From Balanoglossus misakiensis (taxonomy: Eukaryota > Hemichordata): a stretch of 64,000 nt of DNA. Both the position numbers and the translations under genes were made by a program. The notes beneath the pieces were generated by a model. The model was not told where the DNA came from. It did no database searches and saw only the letters and a program-made list of their open reading frames with translations. Where the stretch lies: assembly GCA_040954595.2 (NCBI GenBank), contig CM082584.2:12958001-13022000 (forward strand). The letters are read 5' to 3'. Numbering within the stretch: the first letter of the stretch is position 1; each line of letters opens with the position of its first letter. This document shows positions 1 through 13,246 of the stretch, piece by piece.

Positions 1-647
1 TACCAGAAAGACTTTACAGAGTGAATCAGAAAAGACAACAAGAAGAGACTGATGAGGAAGACTAGTTTTCCCAGCGTTTTGGAGAACTTCTTGGGGCAAA
101 TTTGCACGACTCTAAAGGCCTACGGAAAGAAACTGCAATTGGAATCTGCCGAAGTCCGTTCCTACAAGCAGAACAAAACAAGTAAGCAGACACTATTCTT
201 TCATGTAACTGCCCGGTTGTGGCATTTTTATCGTTGAATATTCCCCCAACATATATTGTCTGCATATATTTGAAAACCTAGTCAGCCAGGCTTAGCTGGG
301 CCGGGCAATTGATAAATAGTCAGTGGCCTGTTTCTTTAGAAACGCGCACTGATAGTGGAAAGGTATAGAGGTCGCGATAGAGGTAATCGTTGTGACATGA
401 CTTCTTACCAGCACTAGAGGAGGATTTCGGGTAAATGGGTGTAATACAAATATAGTTTATTAGCAAACGAACAAAACGATTTACAAGACAGGCAAGACGC
501 AGCAAAATAGTGTTACTATTGGTGAGCCAATAGCCACTGCCTGTAACACGCCCATACTATTAGTTGCTTAACTAATTGGAGGTGTCAATCGTTTCACTGA
601 AATCAAACAAGAAATTAATATGAGAATTACGTTTAAGTTGTCCGCAC
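1..647. other. 3' flank of sulfatase copy 1, no gene recognised
   Basis: This stretch lies downstream of the first sulfatase stop codon. It carries the minus-strand polyadenylation hexamer at 456-461 and otherwise no coding exon I can support. A short open stretch ending at a TAG at 63-65 on the plus strand could be the tail of a convergent gene entering from the left, but it is too short to call. Confidence 0.5.
456..461 (-). terminator. poly(A) signal, sulfatase copy 1
   Basis: AATAAA on the minus strand about 190 nt after the stop codon of sulfatase copy 1. It is the nearest canonical hexamer downstream of that gene. The cleavage site is not visible. Confidence 0.5.
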
Positions 648-3600
648 TCAACAGAAATCTGTTCTGTAAACCCCGTCGTTCAACGCGGGATCAGCGGATA
701 AATCTGAAGGCACGTGGAGTGCAGGCATGAGGCGACGACGATGATTGTCCAGTCGGGTCTGTAGCTGGGTGACTATCTCTGTCTCGTTGGCCGATAGATC
801 GTCGCGTTCATTCGGGTCATCTGTTGAAATTGGGTAAAACAGGTACAAACGTTGAAATACAAGTAATATTGTATTTGGTTGAACCGTAAATATAGGCAAA
901 AGGTATCTGATCATAGACAAACTACAGAAAGCAGAATTGCTCAGGAGAAACTGGACAAATGTACCTTTCAGGTTAAAGAGATACAAGACATCTGGTTGCT
1001 CTGGCATACCAGTTGTATCATTTGGTGGAGGAAAGTATACAGGTGACACAACCGTCTCATTAACTCCCGTCGGCGGTAGATACCAATCGTCTGATATAAA
1101 TACATGAAATGTGGAGGGATAATATGATTTACCGATCAATGTGCCAACGGTTTACGGCCTCGCGGGTATGAGCGATATTAAGGTATTGCCTGAAATATTA
1201 TCTAGAGCCGTGTTACAGTATTAAATTTACCTATTGTGTCCCATGTAGATGTGTGGTGTCTAAGGCTACCTAATAGAATAGGGTTTGTGTTGGATAGTGA
1301 TCATAATGAGACCAATTATACCTGGCATCATACCTGAATAATGTATATTCTGATCAAATTGGGAAAAATTGTTGTAGATCTATTAATATGAAAGGAATGA
1401 TTGAGTCGTGCATTTTAATGCATGCGTATTACCTTGATCGTACACAGTTGGATAAAACATTTGGTGATTTCCTTCGATGAGTTTCCAATCGCCAACCCTG
1501 AAATCAAGTAATTTAACTGTTTAATTTCAGTGGCAAAGTCGCTCTTTTTAACCGTTTGGTGATATCAAGAATACATGCATTAAAGTCTCTCAGTGTAGAA
1601 AATAATGATGGCCTCAGACTTAAACCAGTCTTTTACCTTATTGCTGCGCCTCCTAGTATTTCGTCAATGTACACTATTTCATCTCTGGGAGATTCCTTCC
1701 CCTTCGAAATCACATCCCAGATGTTCATACCATCCATATCTGGGTCTGTTGATTAAAACATGCGTACACAAAGAATGTTAAAATCCTGATTAATTTTAAG
1801 ATAACATGAAAAAGAGCAACGGAAATTCTTCACTGCAGTGGCAAATCTTGTCGTGGAGGTCTGTCTTATATTAGATTGTCGTTACTTAAATTGCATGTCA
1901 AGAACAGAGTTGCATTTTTTTAATAAATAAATATATTGTGCGAATTACCTGGTGTACCACCTGCCACGGATAGAAAGGTTGGATACCAGTCGGTAATATG
2001 CATAAGACTGAAACGGAGACAAAGGAAAGTTGTACATGCAAATATATTCATCGTGTGAGTTGTGGCAAACACCATAGGTTGTCGTCCCACGTGTTAATGA
2101 CCCGATCCGCCTATTAGAATAAAAGCACCATGCACTCACCCATCGTTCACGTAGCGCCTTTTCTCAAGCAAACCTCCGGCCGCAAATGTGACAACTCTTT
2201 CACCTCCTTCGAAGAGAGTACCCTTAGCACCTCGTAGTGGATAGTTAAAACCACCAAAGTTAGGAGTTCCACCGTTCTGGACATGAATGAAATTAAAAAT
2301 TCTCTTGCTGAGAAATACAAGTGTTTCTTCTTGAAGACCCATTCATTCCCACGCTCCTGTCAGGGTACATACTGTGGTGTTGTACCATGGTGTTTGGAAG
2401 AAGCGAAATCTGAAGTATGTAATATATTATTTTTTATACCGTACCATGGTTACTTACGTCACTCATGAAGACAAAAAGTGTGTTCTCCCACATCCCTTTC
2501 TCCATTAGCTTGTTGGTCAAATTTCCAATAATCTCATCCATCATGGACACCATTCCTACAAAGTGGACATCAATGCATATCTATACTGTCTATCATTGTG
2601 TCTATGGTTGGGTGAATCAAAAGGCCAATATCTGTACATTGGGTTAGACAATACATCATTTGGGTTCAGATGAATTGAATTGCCGGTTAAGAAATGATGA
2701 GCGAAGGACTTTCCCATGTGTGTGGCACATACAGTTGACGATAATTGACATAACTACGGGCAGATATAATAATTCTCGTAGAAGCAGGTAATGTTGAGGA
2801 TACTACGCGGCTATATTATACTGATAGCCACGCCTGTGAAAACTCACCATTGTAAGCTCTTCTGTTTCTGTTCCTGTGGTTAGGATAGAGATTCTCGTAC
2901 TCTTCCGGTACCTGAACAAATAAACCAGAGACTGGTTTTAATTAAGTTGTATTTATACATATTTGATTTCGGTCAAATATAAACCATTTGTAGAATGTAG
3001 TACATGTTTAAACGAAAAACACAGAAACTGCTTAAACAGGACTTACTTGTAGATAGAAATGAGGCAGAGGTGAAGAATAGTATAGAAACATCGGCATGTC
3101 TTTGTTGTGTTTGTCAATCAATTCTTCAGCTCTCTTGCTCAGCAAGTACTGCAATTTTGATGACGTCACATGAAAATAAAATCAAAGACAATAAGGTAGT
3201 CGTAGGTGCTAAAAATGGAGTTTGATCAATTTGCAATAATGAAACAAAATGAACATTCGTAAAATGTCACTCACGCTGATATGTGTGGTTTTATCCAGAA
3301 CCATGCCGGCGTTATCCCAGAAATCATAGCCACTGTAATGTCCAACGCCTATAAACATTAATATAGACTGCATTACAGGGATATATAGTTGGTAGGTTAA
3401 TAACTACGTACGTTACCAGTTACTCTTTTGTCGCACTGCAATTGTATTGTCATGCAGAGAGTATTACCTTCTTCATAAATGTCCTCAATTATTCCGATAA
3501 GGTCCTGGTTTGTATGCGCATAGTAGTCAATGTAGCTGTTCAGGAAACCATAGAATGAGTCAAAACCACGGTTTATTGGTAAGAAAGCTTCCTTGCACAT

Positions 3601-6332
3601 GCCCAGATGCCATCTGGAATTGAACAAGATGGGGGGGGGGGGGGTCAGAGAGACTGGTTTGTGTGTGTTGAAGCGAGAACAGGCTTGCTCGCTCACTCAC
3701 TCACTCACTCGTTCACTCACTCTGAATTTATTGCTTTGGCCTCCCTATCACTCACACACTCACTCATTTACTCACTTTCCTATCATGTGGTTAGTGTATC
3801 CCAGTGATTTCAGTTCCTGAGGCAGAAGAGTAAAGTTGGTTGGGAGACCGTACGGAGACAGCGTTTGTATTACTGCATGCTGTGAAAAAAACACATATTC
3901 ATAATGCTCGTTATTTGAATGATGTGTCATTTTTTGTTTTAGTTAAGTAATACATTATGTTCAATTGAGCAAAACCATGTACTAAGACACTTGCCTGCAG
4001 TCCCGTCTTAAAAGTATAATACCCAGACATCAGCGAAGCGCGGCTCCTAGAAAAAGACAGAAAGGGTATTTCATACATACGTCTGTGATGCCGTGTGTAC
4101 AGCACATGAATCTAAGTTTATGCGAAATAACTGTATTGATTTGATTTGGCGAAGTAAGTTTAATAATGATATACACCAAATGTACAAAGAAAAGAAACGT
4201 CGCCTTACGGAGTGCACATTGGATTTGAGTATGCTTGATTAAAGATCACGCCCTCAGCAGCCAGTCTGTCCATATTCGGTGTCAGCATTTCCGGATTATT
4301 GTAGCCGACGTCATACCAACCTGAAACAAAGTAGAAACACGGTTAAACCACAGGAATATTTGAACGCAATACATACATACATACATACATACATACATAC
4401 ATACATACATACATACATACATACATACATACATACATACATACAGTTAGCTAAAATACCCCCCCCCCCCATACCCACCTAAATCGTCTGCCAGAAAGAA
4501 TACAATGTGAGGGGGTTTTCGGGTTGTGGTTTCATTCACATTTGGACCTAAACGAAGATTGAAAGTAATGTTATATACAATTAAACTATGTTTTAAATAC
4601 AGCGCATGCATGCATGCATGCATACAGTCAGTCGTTCAGAAAGGCAGACAGACAGACTAGGCACTTGGTGGTAGACAGACATTTAGACCAGCACATGCAT
4701 AAATTCTCTTGCAACGCACGTATTTTGCTTTTGGAAATCATGAGAACTCTGGTGAAGTTGCCTGAAAAATACTGTTTTTAGAAATCTTCCGATTCGTCAG
4801 ATAAGGACATACAAAATCTTATTGACTCACAGTTCTTGTTCTCGATGCCCGTTTTCTTGCGGAAGAAGTCGTATTTTACTTTTAAAAAAGAAATGATATT
4901 AAAACAATGAAATAATGCACGAGCACTGTGACAGTGGTTGACCAAGATACATGTGACATCTCCATTCACACAAATTCCCAGATAAAAAAAGTCCAAAACA
5001 CGTCTGTTGAAATATTAGGCTCTGATTTCCTTGATACCATATACATTTTCATAACAAGGGCGTTGAAAACATTTAATCATAATCACTTGACTTGTTCAGT
5101 GGTCCTTTGGCAGAAACTTAATATTTCTGAACATAAATCTCGGATATGCAACTTTAGTCCCCAGTGCATGACTGGCAAAACAACATAGACAAGAATGGGA
5201 GAACTCACCCAAAAGAACCACAACTACAACAACTACAACAACACAGATACCTAGAGTAACTATGATACATGTTTTGGAGACCCTGTGGGCGGCTTTCTTC
5301 TTGTTATCGTCTAGGGCATACGTTTGTGAGCGTGCAGTCGGGTTTGGTTGTGCTGGCTTGTTTTGGGCACTTGCTACTTTGTGGTCATCGTTTTGGTAGG
5401 TTGGGTTGATGTACGTTGGTGCCTGCAAGAAATAAACGTCTCTGTTTCTTGACGATTTGTGTATTGCGCATGCAGAGGAAACCAAGGCTTATGGTTAAAT
5501 TGACTTTCAAATGGCGATTTCAATTACAGTGGCCTCTATGGCACCCTATGTCCAGGTGCCCATAAATCAACCTACATGTTTGTGCAACCTTTCTTTGTCG
5601 TCCGCCCCATTGCGAAACGTTTACGTCATACATAAAAAACGAAGTCTTAGTTTCCAAAATTATAGTCGCGCTCTCATTCTAGCAGTTGACGACCTAAATT
5701 CAACGAACTTTGAATTCCGATCACGAAACCCATTCCATTCTCATCGATTACTAGTATTTTGGGGAAAGCATTAGGCCCAGAATGATCCATATAATCTGAA
5801 AATATGAAGTCAGTGATTTTACGCAGGTAATGTTCGGGTATAAGTTTACCCCTTGGAGAATTGTTGGGCTTACATTTAGTAAACCCCACAAAATACGATA
5901 GTACGGTGTCACGTATGTCACGTAATTTAACAAGCCTGTTTCTTCAACCTTGACAACCTTTCTTTATCATACGTCTTGACCCCTCGACCTTTGCGAACTG
6001 TTTGCTTCGTGAATAGTTTGTTTTCCTCAACGAAACGCCATAAAGTATAGCTCACGCTTCGTTTTCCTTTTTTTTCTTCTAAATCTCTTTCTGTTCTCGG
6101 GGAAGAAAGGTCGAGTTATTCGAATTCAACAAATGTATACGAAGTATTGGAATAGAAAGGGTTCGACAATATTTTAGTACATGTGCAATCCCATGCAGCA
6201 CTCTGAGTCTACAACTGTGATCTTGGTTTTAGGAACAAATTACGTCATTCCTGGTCAAGGGTTGATTTTGTCGCTAACTTATTTTACTCCTAAAGGGAAA
6301 AATCTTACCTCTACATTGCATTCAGTCGCCAT
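648..6332 (-). CDS. Membrane-anchored arylsulfatase B/I/J-like, copy 1 (591 aa)
   Basis: Predicted sulfate-ester hydrolase of the formylglycine sulfatase family, closest in motifs to arylsulfatase B/I/J. Eighteen exons in transcript order: 6332-6309, 5422-5209, 4878-4831, 4547-4479, 4320-4209, 4046-3995, 3879-3776, 3613-3468, 3348-3275, 3148-3047, 2911-2848, 2555-2458, 2276-2140, 2007-1949, 1745-1637, 1497-1433, 1090-965, 820-648; total 1776 nt, all phases close. The start is MATECNVE followed by a splice. A cytoplasmic tail with an NPTY motif precedes a valine-rich transmembrane segment (about residues 59-79) and no cleavable signal peptide is seen. Catalytic residues present: LADDLG (D116, D117), CTPSR (C154), GKWHLG (K208, H210), PHF (H311), MSDNGG (D369, N370) and RGAK (K387). 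Human ARSB is of similar core size but is soluble. Oddity: the intron after exon 6 begins with GC, not GT. Substrate cannot be inferred. Confidence 0.93.
3683..3776. repeat. TCAC tetranucleotide repeat
   Basis: Imperfect CTCA/TCAC microsatellite in the intron between exons 7 and 8 of sulfatase copy 1. A 12-G run at about 3631-3642 lies just before it. Apparently neutral simple sequence close to the donor of exon 7. Confidence 0.85.
4369..4445. repeat. (ATAC)n microsatellite
   Basis: About 19 nearly perfect ATAC/ACAT units within the intron between exons 4 and 5 of sulfatase copy 1, followed by a 10-C run just before the donor of exon 4. Likely polymorphic. It would translate as a Thr-Tyr-Ile-His repeat but lies in an intron. 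Confidence 0.95.
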
Positions 6333-6667
6333 TTTCTTACTCTGTGGGTGAGGTGTGCAAGTACATCACTGGCAAAAGCGAACTCTTTTTGGGGAACGCC
6401 TTAAATGTATACGGTCATCAATCACGTGCCTCCACATGCATGGTGATTCGTTGACTTAGACGTGTCATTTGACCAAATATGGGCATATGTAAATAAGAGG
6501 TGATTGACACTAAAATACCAAATCAAATACACATTTATTCGTGCGCATAAAATTATAATATAAATTACTATACATATATTTTGAATAAGCCACCAACTGC
6601 AAATAATATGCAGGTAAACAGAAAACTTGCTTTTAATTGCATGAGAAATATTACAATGTATCCGTAA

Positions 6668-6673
6668 TTTATT
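6668..6673 (-). terminator. poly(A) signal candidate, sulfatase copy 2
   Basis: AATAAA on the minus strand about 260 nt downstream of the copy 2 stop. A second hexamer lies at 6534-6539. Either could serve the gene. Confidence 0.4.
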
Positions 6674-6931
6674 GATAGATCATAAAAGTATTAGTGTTTT
6701 TTTTACATAAACAACAGGTGGTTATCTAAAGGAGACACGAAAATACAATTTTTTGCCAAAAAATGCAAAAAAGTCTAAAAACCACCTTGCCAAAAACTCG
6801 ATACACAAGACTGGCTCAAAATCAGTTTTGTTGATAAAATTCTCAAAATTGGGTGTTTTGTGGGATGACTCCTCCCACCCTAAATTCCTGGGATATGGTT
6901 CGCGCCGTCGGTGTAGTTTTCGTCATGGTTG

Positions 6932-9574
6932 TTAGCAGAATCCTGTCCTCCATATACCGCCAGTTTTTGAAGGATCGGCTGACAAGTCTGGTGGTGGGTG
7001 CATCGCGGGAACTGCTCGACTGCGGCGATAGTTCAGTCGCGCCTGCAGCTCGGCCACTATCTCCGGCTCACTATCTGCCAGATTATGACTCTCGGTTGGA
7101 TCATCTGTTGAAAAGATAACGTGAATATTTCAGTTTGCATACTGAAAGTCTCAGCTGACACGAAAAAGGTGCGAAGAAATGCTGAATTTACCTTTTAGAT
7201 TGAATAAATACAAGACATCCGCCGCTGGTGGTGGTTCCTCGTCTGAATCACCGATCCATCCTGGAGGAACCACTGTCTGGTTGTCTTCAGTCGGTGGGAA
7301 ATACCATCCGTCTGCAAAAGAGCGAAATGTCATATGTGAACACAATAGTAGTTAAAAGTAACCCAAATGACGATGGGTGGTTGGTTGGTTGGTCAGTCGG
7401 TTGGTTGGTTGGTTGGTTGGTTGGTCAAGTGGTTGGTTGGTTGTTTTTGTTTAAAGATAGAAAAAAAAAACGGATTTTAGCGCATATTTGTACATTGTAC
7501 CTTGAGCGTACACGTAGGGGTAGAACATCTGGTGATTGCCTTCGATGAGCTTCCAATCCCCAACCCTGAAATTTGATAAAATAGTACATACATTTATCTA
7601 TGAGATCAGCAATATGACGTATTTATAGCCTTGGCGTATAAAGTGATTCGTGAACAATAAGACTGGAATGGGGGCAAGTGCATTGTATTGTTCTGAGGTT
7701 CAACCACTACATCATGTCCTTGGCGAGATGTTGCCTTGCCAACAACAATGGCTTCTTGAGTTCTGTCTGTCAGTTCTGACTTTCTGTTGACCCGATATCT
7801 CAAGAGCACCTTATCAGATTTTAATCAAATTTGGTACACAGGTTCTATTTTAAGTGGCAAATTGTGACTAGTTTTTTGGCGGGTGAAGTCTGTGAATTTA
7901 TGAAGCTATGAACAAAAGAAAATTTAGACAGTCGGTTCATATCAGGTTATCTAAAATGTAGTAGTTCATATACCTTATCGCCGCACCTCCAATTATTTCG
8001 TCGATGCTGTACACAATCTCGTCTCTTGGAGACATTTTCCCCTTTAATACAAAATCCCGCATGCTCATTCCATCCATATCTGGGTCTTAGATTGGGAATA
8101 ATATGCAAAAAACTTTTGTTGACTGTTATGATCCTAAATTTAACGTGCGGGGTTTGATTTGAAGTACACCGTTCCCACTTGACCAATTTTCTTCTCGTGA
8201 CGTCACGTTCAAATTCTACCGTCGTTATTCTAGTAGGATTCAATACATTCATGTATATACAGATATTTTAGAAAAATGAATTGTTGGAATACCTGGAGAA
8301 CCACCAGCCATAGACACAAAAGTTGGGTACCAGTCTGTTATATGCATAAGACTGAAAGAGACAAGAGATTTAGTTTACTTCATTACATACCAACCGTATA
8401 CATGTACGTGCAATTTGAAATCATGCTATAAGCACAGTCTCTCAATAGGTGCAGCGAGCTCCCTTACTTACCCATTATTGACGTATCTCATTTTCTTAAG
8501 GGCACCCCCAGCGGCAAAAGTAACAACTCTTGTTCCACCTTCGAAAAGCGTTGCCTTGGATCCTCTCAGGGGAAAGTTGAAGCCAGCGCTTCCTGGGGTT
8601 CCACCGTTCTGGGGATAAAATAGCAGTTGACCACTCATAATTTCAATTCTCACTCTGGGTCATGTTGTGTAGCTTTCATATCAGGGATGTATTGTTGTCC
8701 CTTATGTAGAGGGAGGGGGGGGGGGGGCTACCGTATATTAAACATCAATTTGATAATATATGGCGGTTACTTACGTCACTCATGAAGACAAAAAGTGTGT
8801 TCTCCCACATTCCTTTCTCCATTAGCTTGTTGGTCAAATTTCCAATAATCTCGTCCATCATGGATACCATACCTACATGCAGACAAAAAGGAATGATAAT
8901 ATCAACTATACAGGCATAAAGAGGCTGGTTGCTTCTGATTAGAATTACGTACAAATATAGGCCTCATGGTATTCGCGCAACATCTTACCATTGTAAATTT
9001 TCCTGTCTCTATTTTTGTGGTTAGGATACAAGTTTTCGTATTCTTCGGGCACCTGTAAACAATCACAAACATTAACCGAGTTAGTTGAACTTGCGCCTGA
9101 ATTCAAAGTCTGTATGCCTTCCGCGAATCAACAGGATGGGTGTCATCATCCGGGTATTTTCCCAGCATGCATTTGCCAAGATGGCTGCAAAGGGGTTTGT
9201 TCATTTTGCCCTGATATGCTATTTTTCTATGCGCCAATTTCACAGACGCGTGCATTGCACATCAGCATTTTGCCTCAGAAGTGAGGACGACTTAAGTAAG
9301 AACCAATGCAATGTGGTTTTAGGTTTGTAAGAACTTTCCCTTTAAACGCAAACCAGTGTCGTGAATGCCGGGTCCTTGATTACACATAGGCCTATAGATA
9401 CTTACGGTCAGAAAGAAATGAGGTAGTGGTGAAGCGAAGTAGAGAAACATTGGTGTATCTTTGTTGTGTTTTTCGATCAATTCTTCTGCTTTATTGTTCA
9501 GTAAATACTGCAACAGAATCATGGGAAAATATGCATTCAAATAACATCGGCGGTGGTGGTGGTGATGGTGATGG

Positions 9575-9620
<46 letters not shown>

Positions 9621-12600
9621 TGATACTTTCAAGTTTAGTTTATCACACCTGGCGCACCCTGGGTAAATAAATCAGAAAGAAAACAATAGGTAACACTTAC
9701 GCTAATATACGTAGTATTATCAAGTATCATTCCAGTGTTATCCCAGAAATCATATGCACTGAAATTACCGGCCTCTGCAAAAAGGTTTTTCTATCATTAG
9801 AGTTAATCACCAGATACACTTTCAGAGAATACAGCAGACTTATAACTGTCATTCTCATATTTATCAAATTGTAATTCCCTCTGATCATAAGAATTTAATT
9901 TCAACTAACTCAAATAATCATAGACCGATGCGTTTTCATTATATCACGTGACGTTACCTCCCCCAAGGGCTTCCTGAAAAAATCCCTGTGCATCCTGGTT
10001 CGTGTGGTCGTAATATTCAATGAAGTTGTTCAGATAACCATAGAACGAGTCGAAGCCACGATTGAAAGGGAGATAATCTTCCTTACACATTCCCAAGTGC
10101 CACCTAATGATGAAACGGGGTGATTTTGTGACATAGGCTGTGGCAGTGTAATTTAAATATAATGTGGCGAGTCTGGATACGTGTTTGTTGAAATTGGACA
10201 GATACTTACTTTCCTATCATATGAGTAGAGTATCCCAGAGGTTTGAGTGCTTTGGGCAAAATAGTCAAGTTGGTTGGCAGACCATATGGAGATAGTTGTT
10301 GTAATACATGGTGCTGTCAAAGAAGACAGTCAAGGTCTGTTAGGGATTGCATTCAAATTTCTACTCTTCCTTCTGAATACAAATGCAATGTAACGTATCC
10401 ATGACGTCAAATTTTTCGTCAACATTTTTTGCGCTGAAATTATTCCATTTAGCTGTATGTATTTCCAATGGGGACACGCATCAGAGTAAAATTAATAGTT
10501 CATATTCTGAGATACCCATCACTTTACAATGTTTGGAGGATTAGAAAAAAGTGAGATGCAAATTCGCTCACCTGCATTCCTGTATTAAAGGAATAATACC
10601 CGCTCATCAGAGCGGAACGAGCCCTACAGAAGAAAAAAAAATAAAAATGAGCGGTTCCCAAGAATGAAACCAAACCAATCAAGAAAAGTTAATAAAACTG
10701 AACATGAATATAACATGATTTACTGGAAGTAAATGTTCGCCTTACGGAGAACAGGACGGATGACTGTACGTTTGATTGAAGATGACGCCCTCGGTGGCTA
10801 ATCTGTCCATATTCGGTGTTAACATTTCTGGATTGTGGTAACCGACGTCATGCCAACCTGAAAACAATGTATTCCTGAATTTGACACGCTTCTCAGGATA
10901 TCACTTGTTCGGTTTCATTGCAATTTTTTGGACTAAGGTGTGCTGCTGACCCCTTGGGTGATCTAACTAAAAGTCAGATTTGCCTAAATTGTGACAGAAT
11001 CAATGCCTTTCAATGCTTACTCACCCAAATCGTCCGCCAGGAAGAATACAATATGAGGGGGCTTCTGTGCCTCTGGTGCACACTCATTTTGATCTATAAA
11101 TGGATGGAGAAAAGTCATTGTTATTCAGTGTTATGAGGGTATATTAATTATTTGTGCAATTGATCTTGAATAAGATACAAAAGTGGCGATAATAATCAAA
11201 TTTTATTTTACTAACAAGATAATACTTTCGGAAGTCGATTCGATTCCTGAAGGAACTTGGATGTGCGGATGGTAAATTGCAATTTCACTTACACTCATCA
11301 GGATCTGTCTTGTTGGAGGAATTACCTCTCACTGAAAGTGAATACAAACAAGCGTCGTAATATATGACACAATCGATTTAATTTGCTGTCAGTATAACAC
11401 ATAACCAGAGAAAACAAATGATACTTGTCCGCGGACAGGGTGACTCATGCGGCAAGAGTCATTAACGAAGACTTACCGAGTAGAACCACTGCTAATGCAA
11501 CTACACATGCAAAGAGACCAAAGATTACAATGCCAACGACCAAGATTTTTCGGAAAGTGAAGACGTAGGTCTTCTCCTTGTCGACATCGCTGTGGCTTTG
11601 ACCCTTCACCGCCCAGTCGCCGTCGTTTCCAAATTTTACAGCTGCGGATTTTTGTTGATCCTTCTGTCGTAGCTCGTCCGCTTCATAAGCGATGTTGGTG
11701 AACGCGGAGAGCTGAAAGAAATTAAAGTTCGTTGAGGTTGTTTGAGTGTACAGATGTTGACGTCGAGAAGTGTCAGGGCCTTGTCGCATATTCGACAATG
11801 CAAAGATCGGGAAAACATATTTGTCAAAAACCTGACATGACGTATACATACAAATTTAGGAACAGCACTGTTCTCTTTATACCTTGTTCCGTCTGCCCGG
11901 AATTGTATCAAGCTACTGACTTCAACTTTCTTCCAAGGCCAGGTTTATAAATAGGTGAAATAAGTAGGCTATATGTAGATGGCTTAGATTTCAATCTAAC
12001 TATAAAGATGGCACTCCTGATAAGAATCCCACTAACTGTTGATGGTCAATATAAAACCTTCTTGTCTCCGAGTCTTCAGTTCATTTTGATTTAGAATATA
12101 TTTTGACCACATTACAATAGACTGATAACTATCTTATTGGTGACAAGATGCGTGAACTGTTAACAGTTTTGACGGTCAGAGAACTCCGAAGTTATCTGAT
12201 CGCAAGCCACTCTAGTTTGATTTATTAGTTTGATATATAGCCACCTGTATTGTGTGGCTGTCGCCGATCAGTGACAAGAACCAGTTGTTTACTGCCCTAT
12301 CTTGTTGTTGGTGTTTTCACGTGACCACTTAACTGTTGAACACCGCGTGACAGACAAAATATGCAGATATACTGATAAGATATCGTCTGATAACATTGTT
12401 GATTTAACATCAACAAGTGCGAGTAAGTGATAACTGAGGCCAATTTGAGTTCAAGACACTGAACTGTGTCGCGAGTGAGTGTACTTAGGTATAGGAGAGG
12501 TGAATACTTTCCACAGTCGGTCTTCTTTGTATGTGTACTAGCTGCCATTTTGCCTGTACTTTTGGAAAAGATGCGAAGAAGGAAGATCTCGTCTCCCTCT

Positions 12601-12940
12601 CAGAATTTCGTTTTTCAAGAATGGCCAACAATGCCCTCGGAATGTTCGAAGCCTAATTCAATCTTCTGATTTCTGAAAGCCATAATTTAACTATATATTG
12701 TAAAATACATAGAGGTTTCTCTCACACTAATCATTGGAAATCACAGACTCTACACAACCTGCCGGCCAAAAACTCTTGTTCTCTTTCCTAACACCAAGCG
12801 AACTCGCTGTTGGAATCTCGTACGACACTGCGATGACGCAGTGACAAATCTGCCATTGAGGCGATAAACTTATGATGATAACATTTTAACAAAAATGGAA
12901 AGAAATCTGTATTTACCTCAGGAACATGTTGATTTGCCAT
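6932..12940 (-). CDS. Membrane-anchored arylsulfatase B/I/J-like, copy 2 (594 aa)
   Basis: Second tandem sulfatase with the same 18-exon plan. Exons: 12940-12917, 11711-11477, 11331-11293, 11093-11025, 10857-10746, 10623-10572, 10313-10210, 10103-9958, 9774-9701, 9507-9406, 9052-8989, 8872-8775, 8608-8472, 8351-8293, 8085-7974, 7565-7501, 7311-7192, 7104-6932. The start MANQHVPE is the only in-frame Met feeding exon 2. Cytoplasmic tail with NIAYEADE, transmembrane segment at about 64-86, then a stalk with an N-glycosylation sequon NSS. The active-site signature is CSPAR (C158) rather than CSPSR or CTPSR, still within the C-x-P-x-R pattern used by the formylglycine-generating enzyme. LADDLG, GKWHLG, PHF, MSDNGG and RGSK are all present, so activity is expected. 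It ends in WRTGFC like copies 3 and 4. Its start lies only 306 bp from the stop of copy 3. Confidence 0.93.
7377..7446. repeat. (GGTT)n microsatellite
   Basis: Interrupted GGTT repeat with a GTCAGTC variant inside the intron between exons 16 and 17 of sulfatase copy 2. A related GGTT tract occurs near 29110-29142 in copy 5. Confidence 0.9.
9549..9617. repeat. (GGT)n/(GAT)n microsatellite
   Basis: GGTGGT passing into a TGA/GAT trinucleotide run, in the intron between exons 9 and 10 of sulfatase copy 2. Non-coding. Confidence 0.9.
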
Positions 12941-13077
12941 TACTGAAGTCGCTGTCAAACGTTGACCAGTTTCCAACACGACAGAAGCGATTTTAATGGC
13001 TCCGAGCGATTACGACTTCTGGCAAGAAACGCGCACCCCACGACTGAAAACCACATCCTGGTACTTTGCAAATAAAT

Positions 13078-13140
13078 TTGCATGATCATAAAGTACATCA
13101 GAAAATACGACACTTTCTGATGTACTTTATGATCATGCAA
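13078..13140. repeat. Perfect 27-bp hairpin
   Basis: Arms at 13078-13104 and 13114-13140 are perfect reverse complements with a 9-nt loop. It lies in the 306-bp gap between the start of sulfatase copy 2 and the stop of copy 3, so it could be in the 3' downstream sequence of copy 3 or the promoter/5'UTR of copy 2. See findings. Confidence 0.95.
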
Positions 13141-13202
13141 GCTATGATAAGATTGGCGTTTTCCACATACACATTCTTTGACACAGAGAGATTCTACTTC
13201 TA

Positions 13203-13208
13203 TTTATT
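13203..13208 (-). terminator. poly(A) signal, sulfatase copy 3
   Basis: AATAAA on the minus strand about 40 nt beyond the stop of copy 3. This would give a very short 3'UTR, as the tight spacing to copy 2 requires. Confidence 0.55.
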
Positions 13209-13246
13209 ACAGTTTTGTAAATTTTATTCAGTTGTCTTTCTAACGA

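Noticed and set aside
3-65. Charged open stretch ending in TAG, possible C-terminus of a plus-strand gene
   Set aside because: Only 20 codons are in the window with no splice or family evidence; composition alone is not enough.
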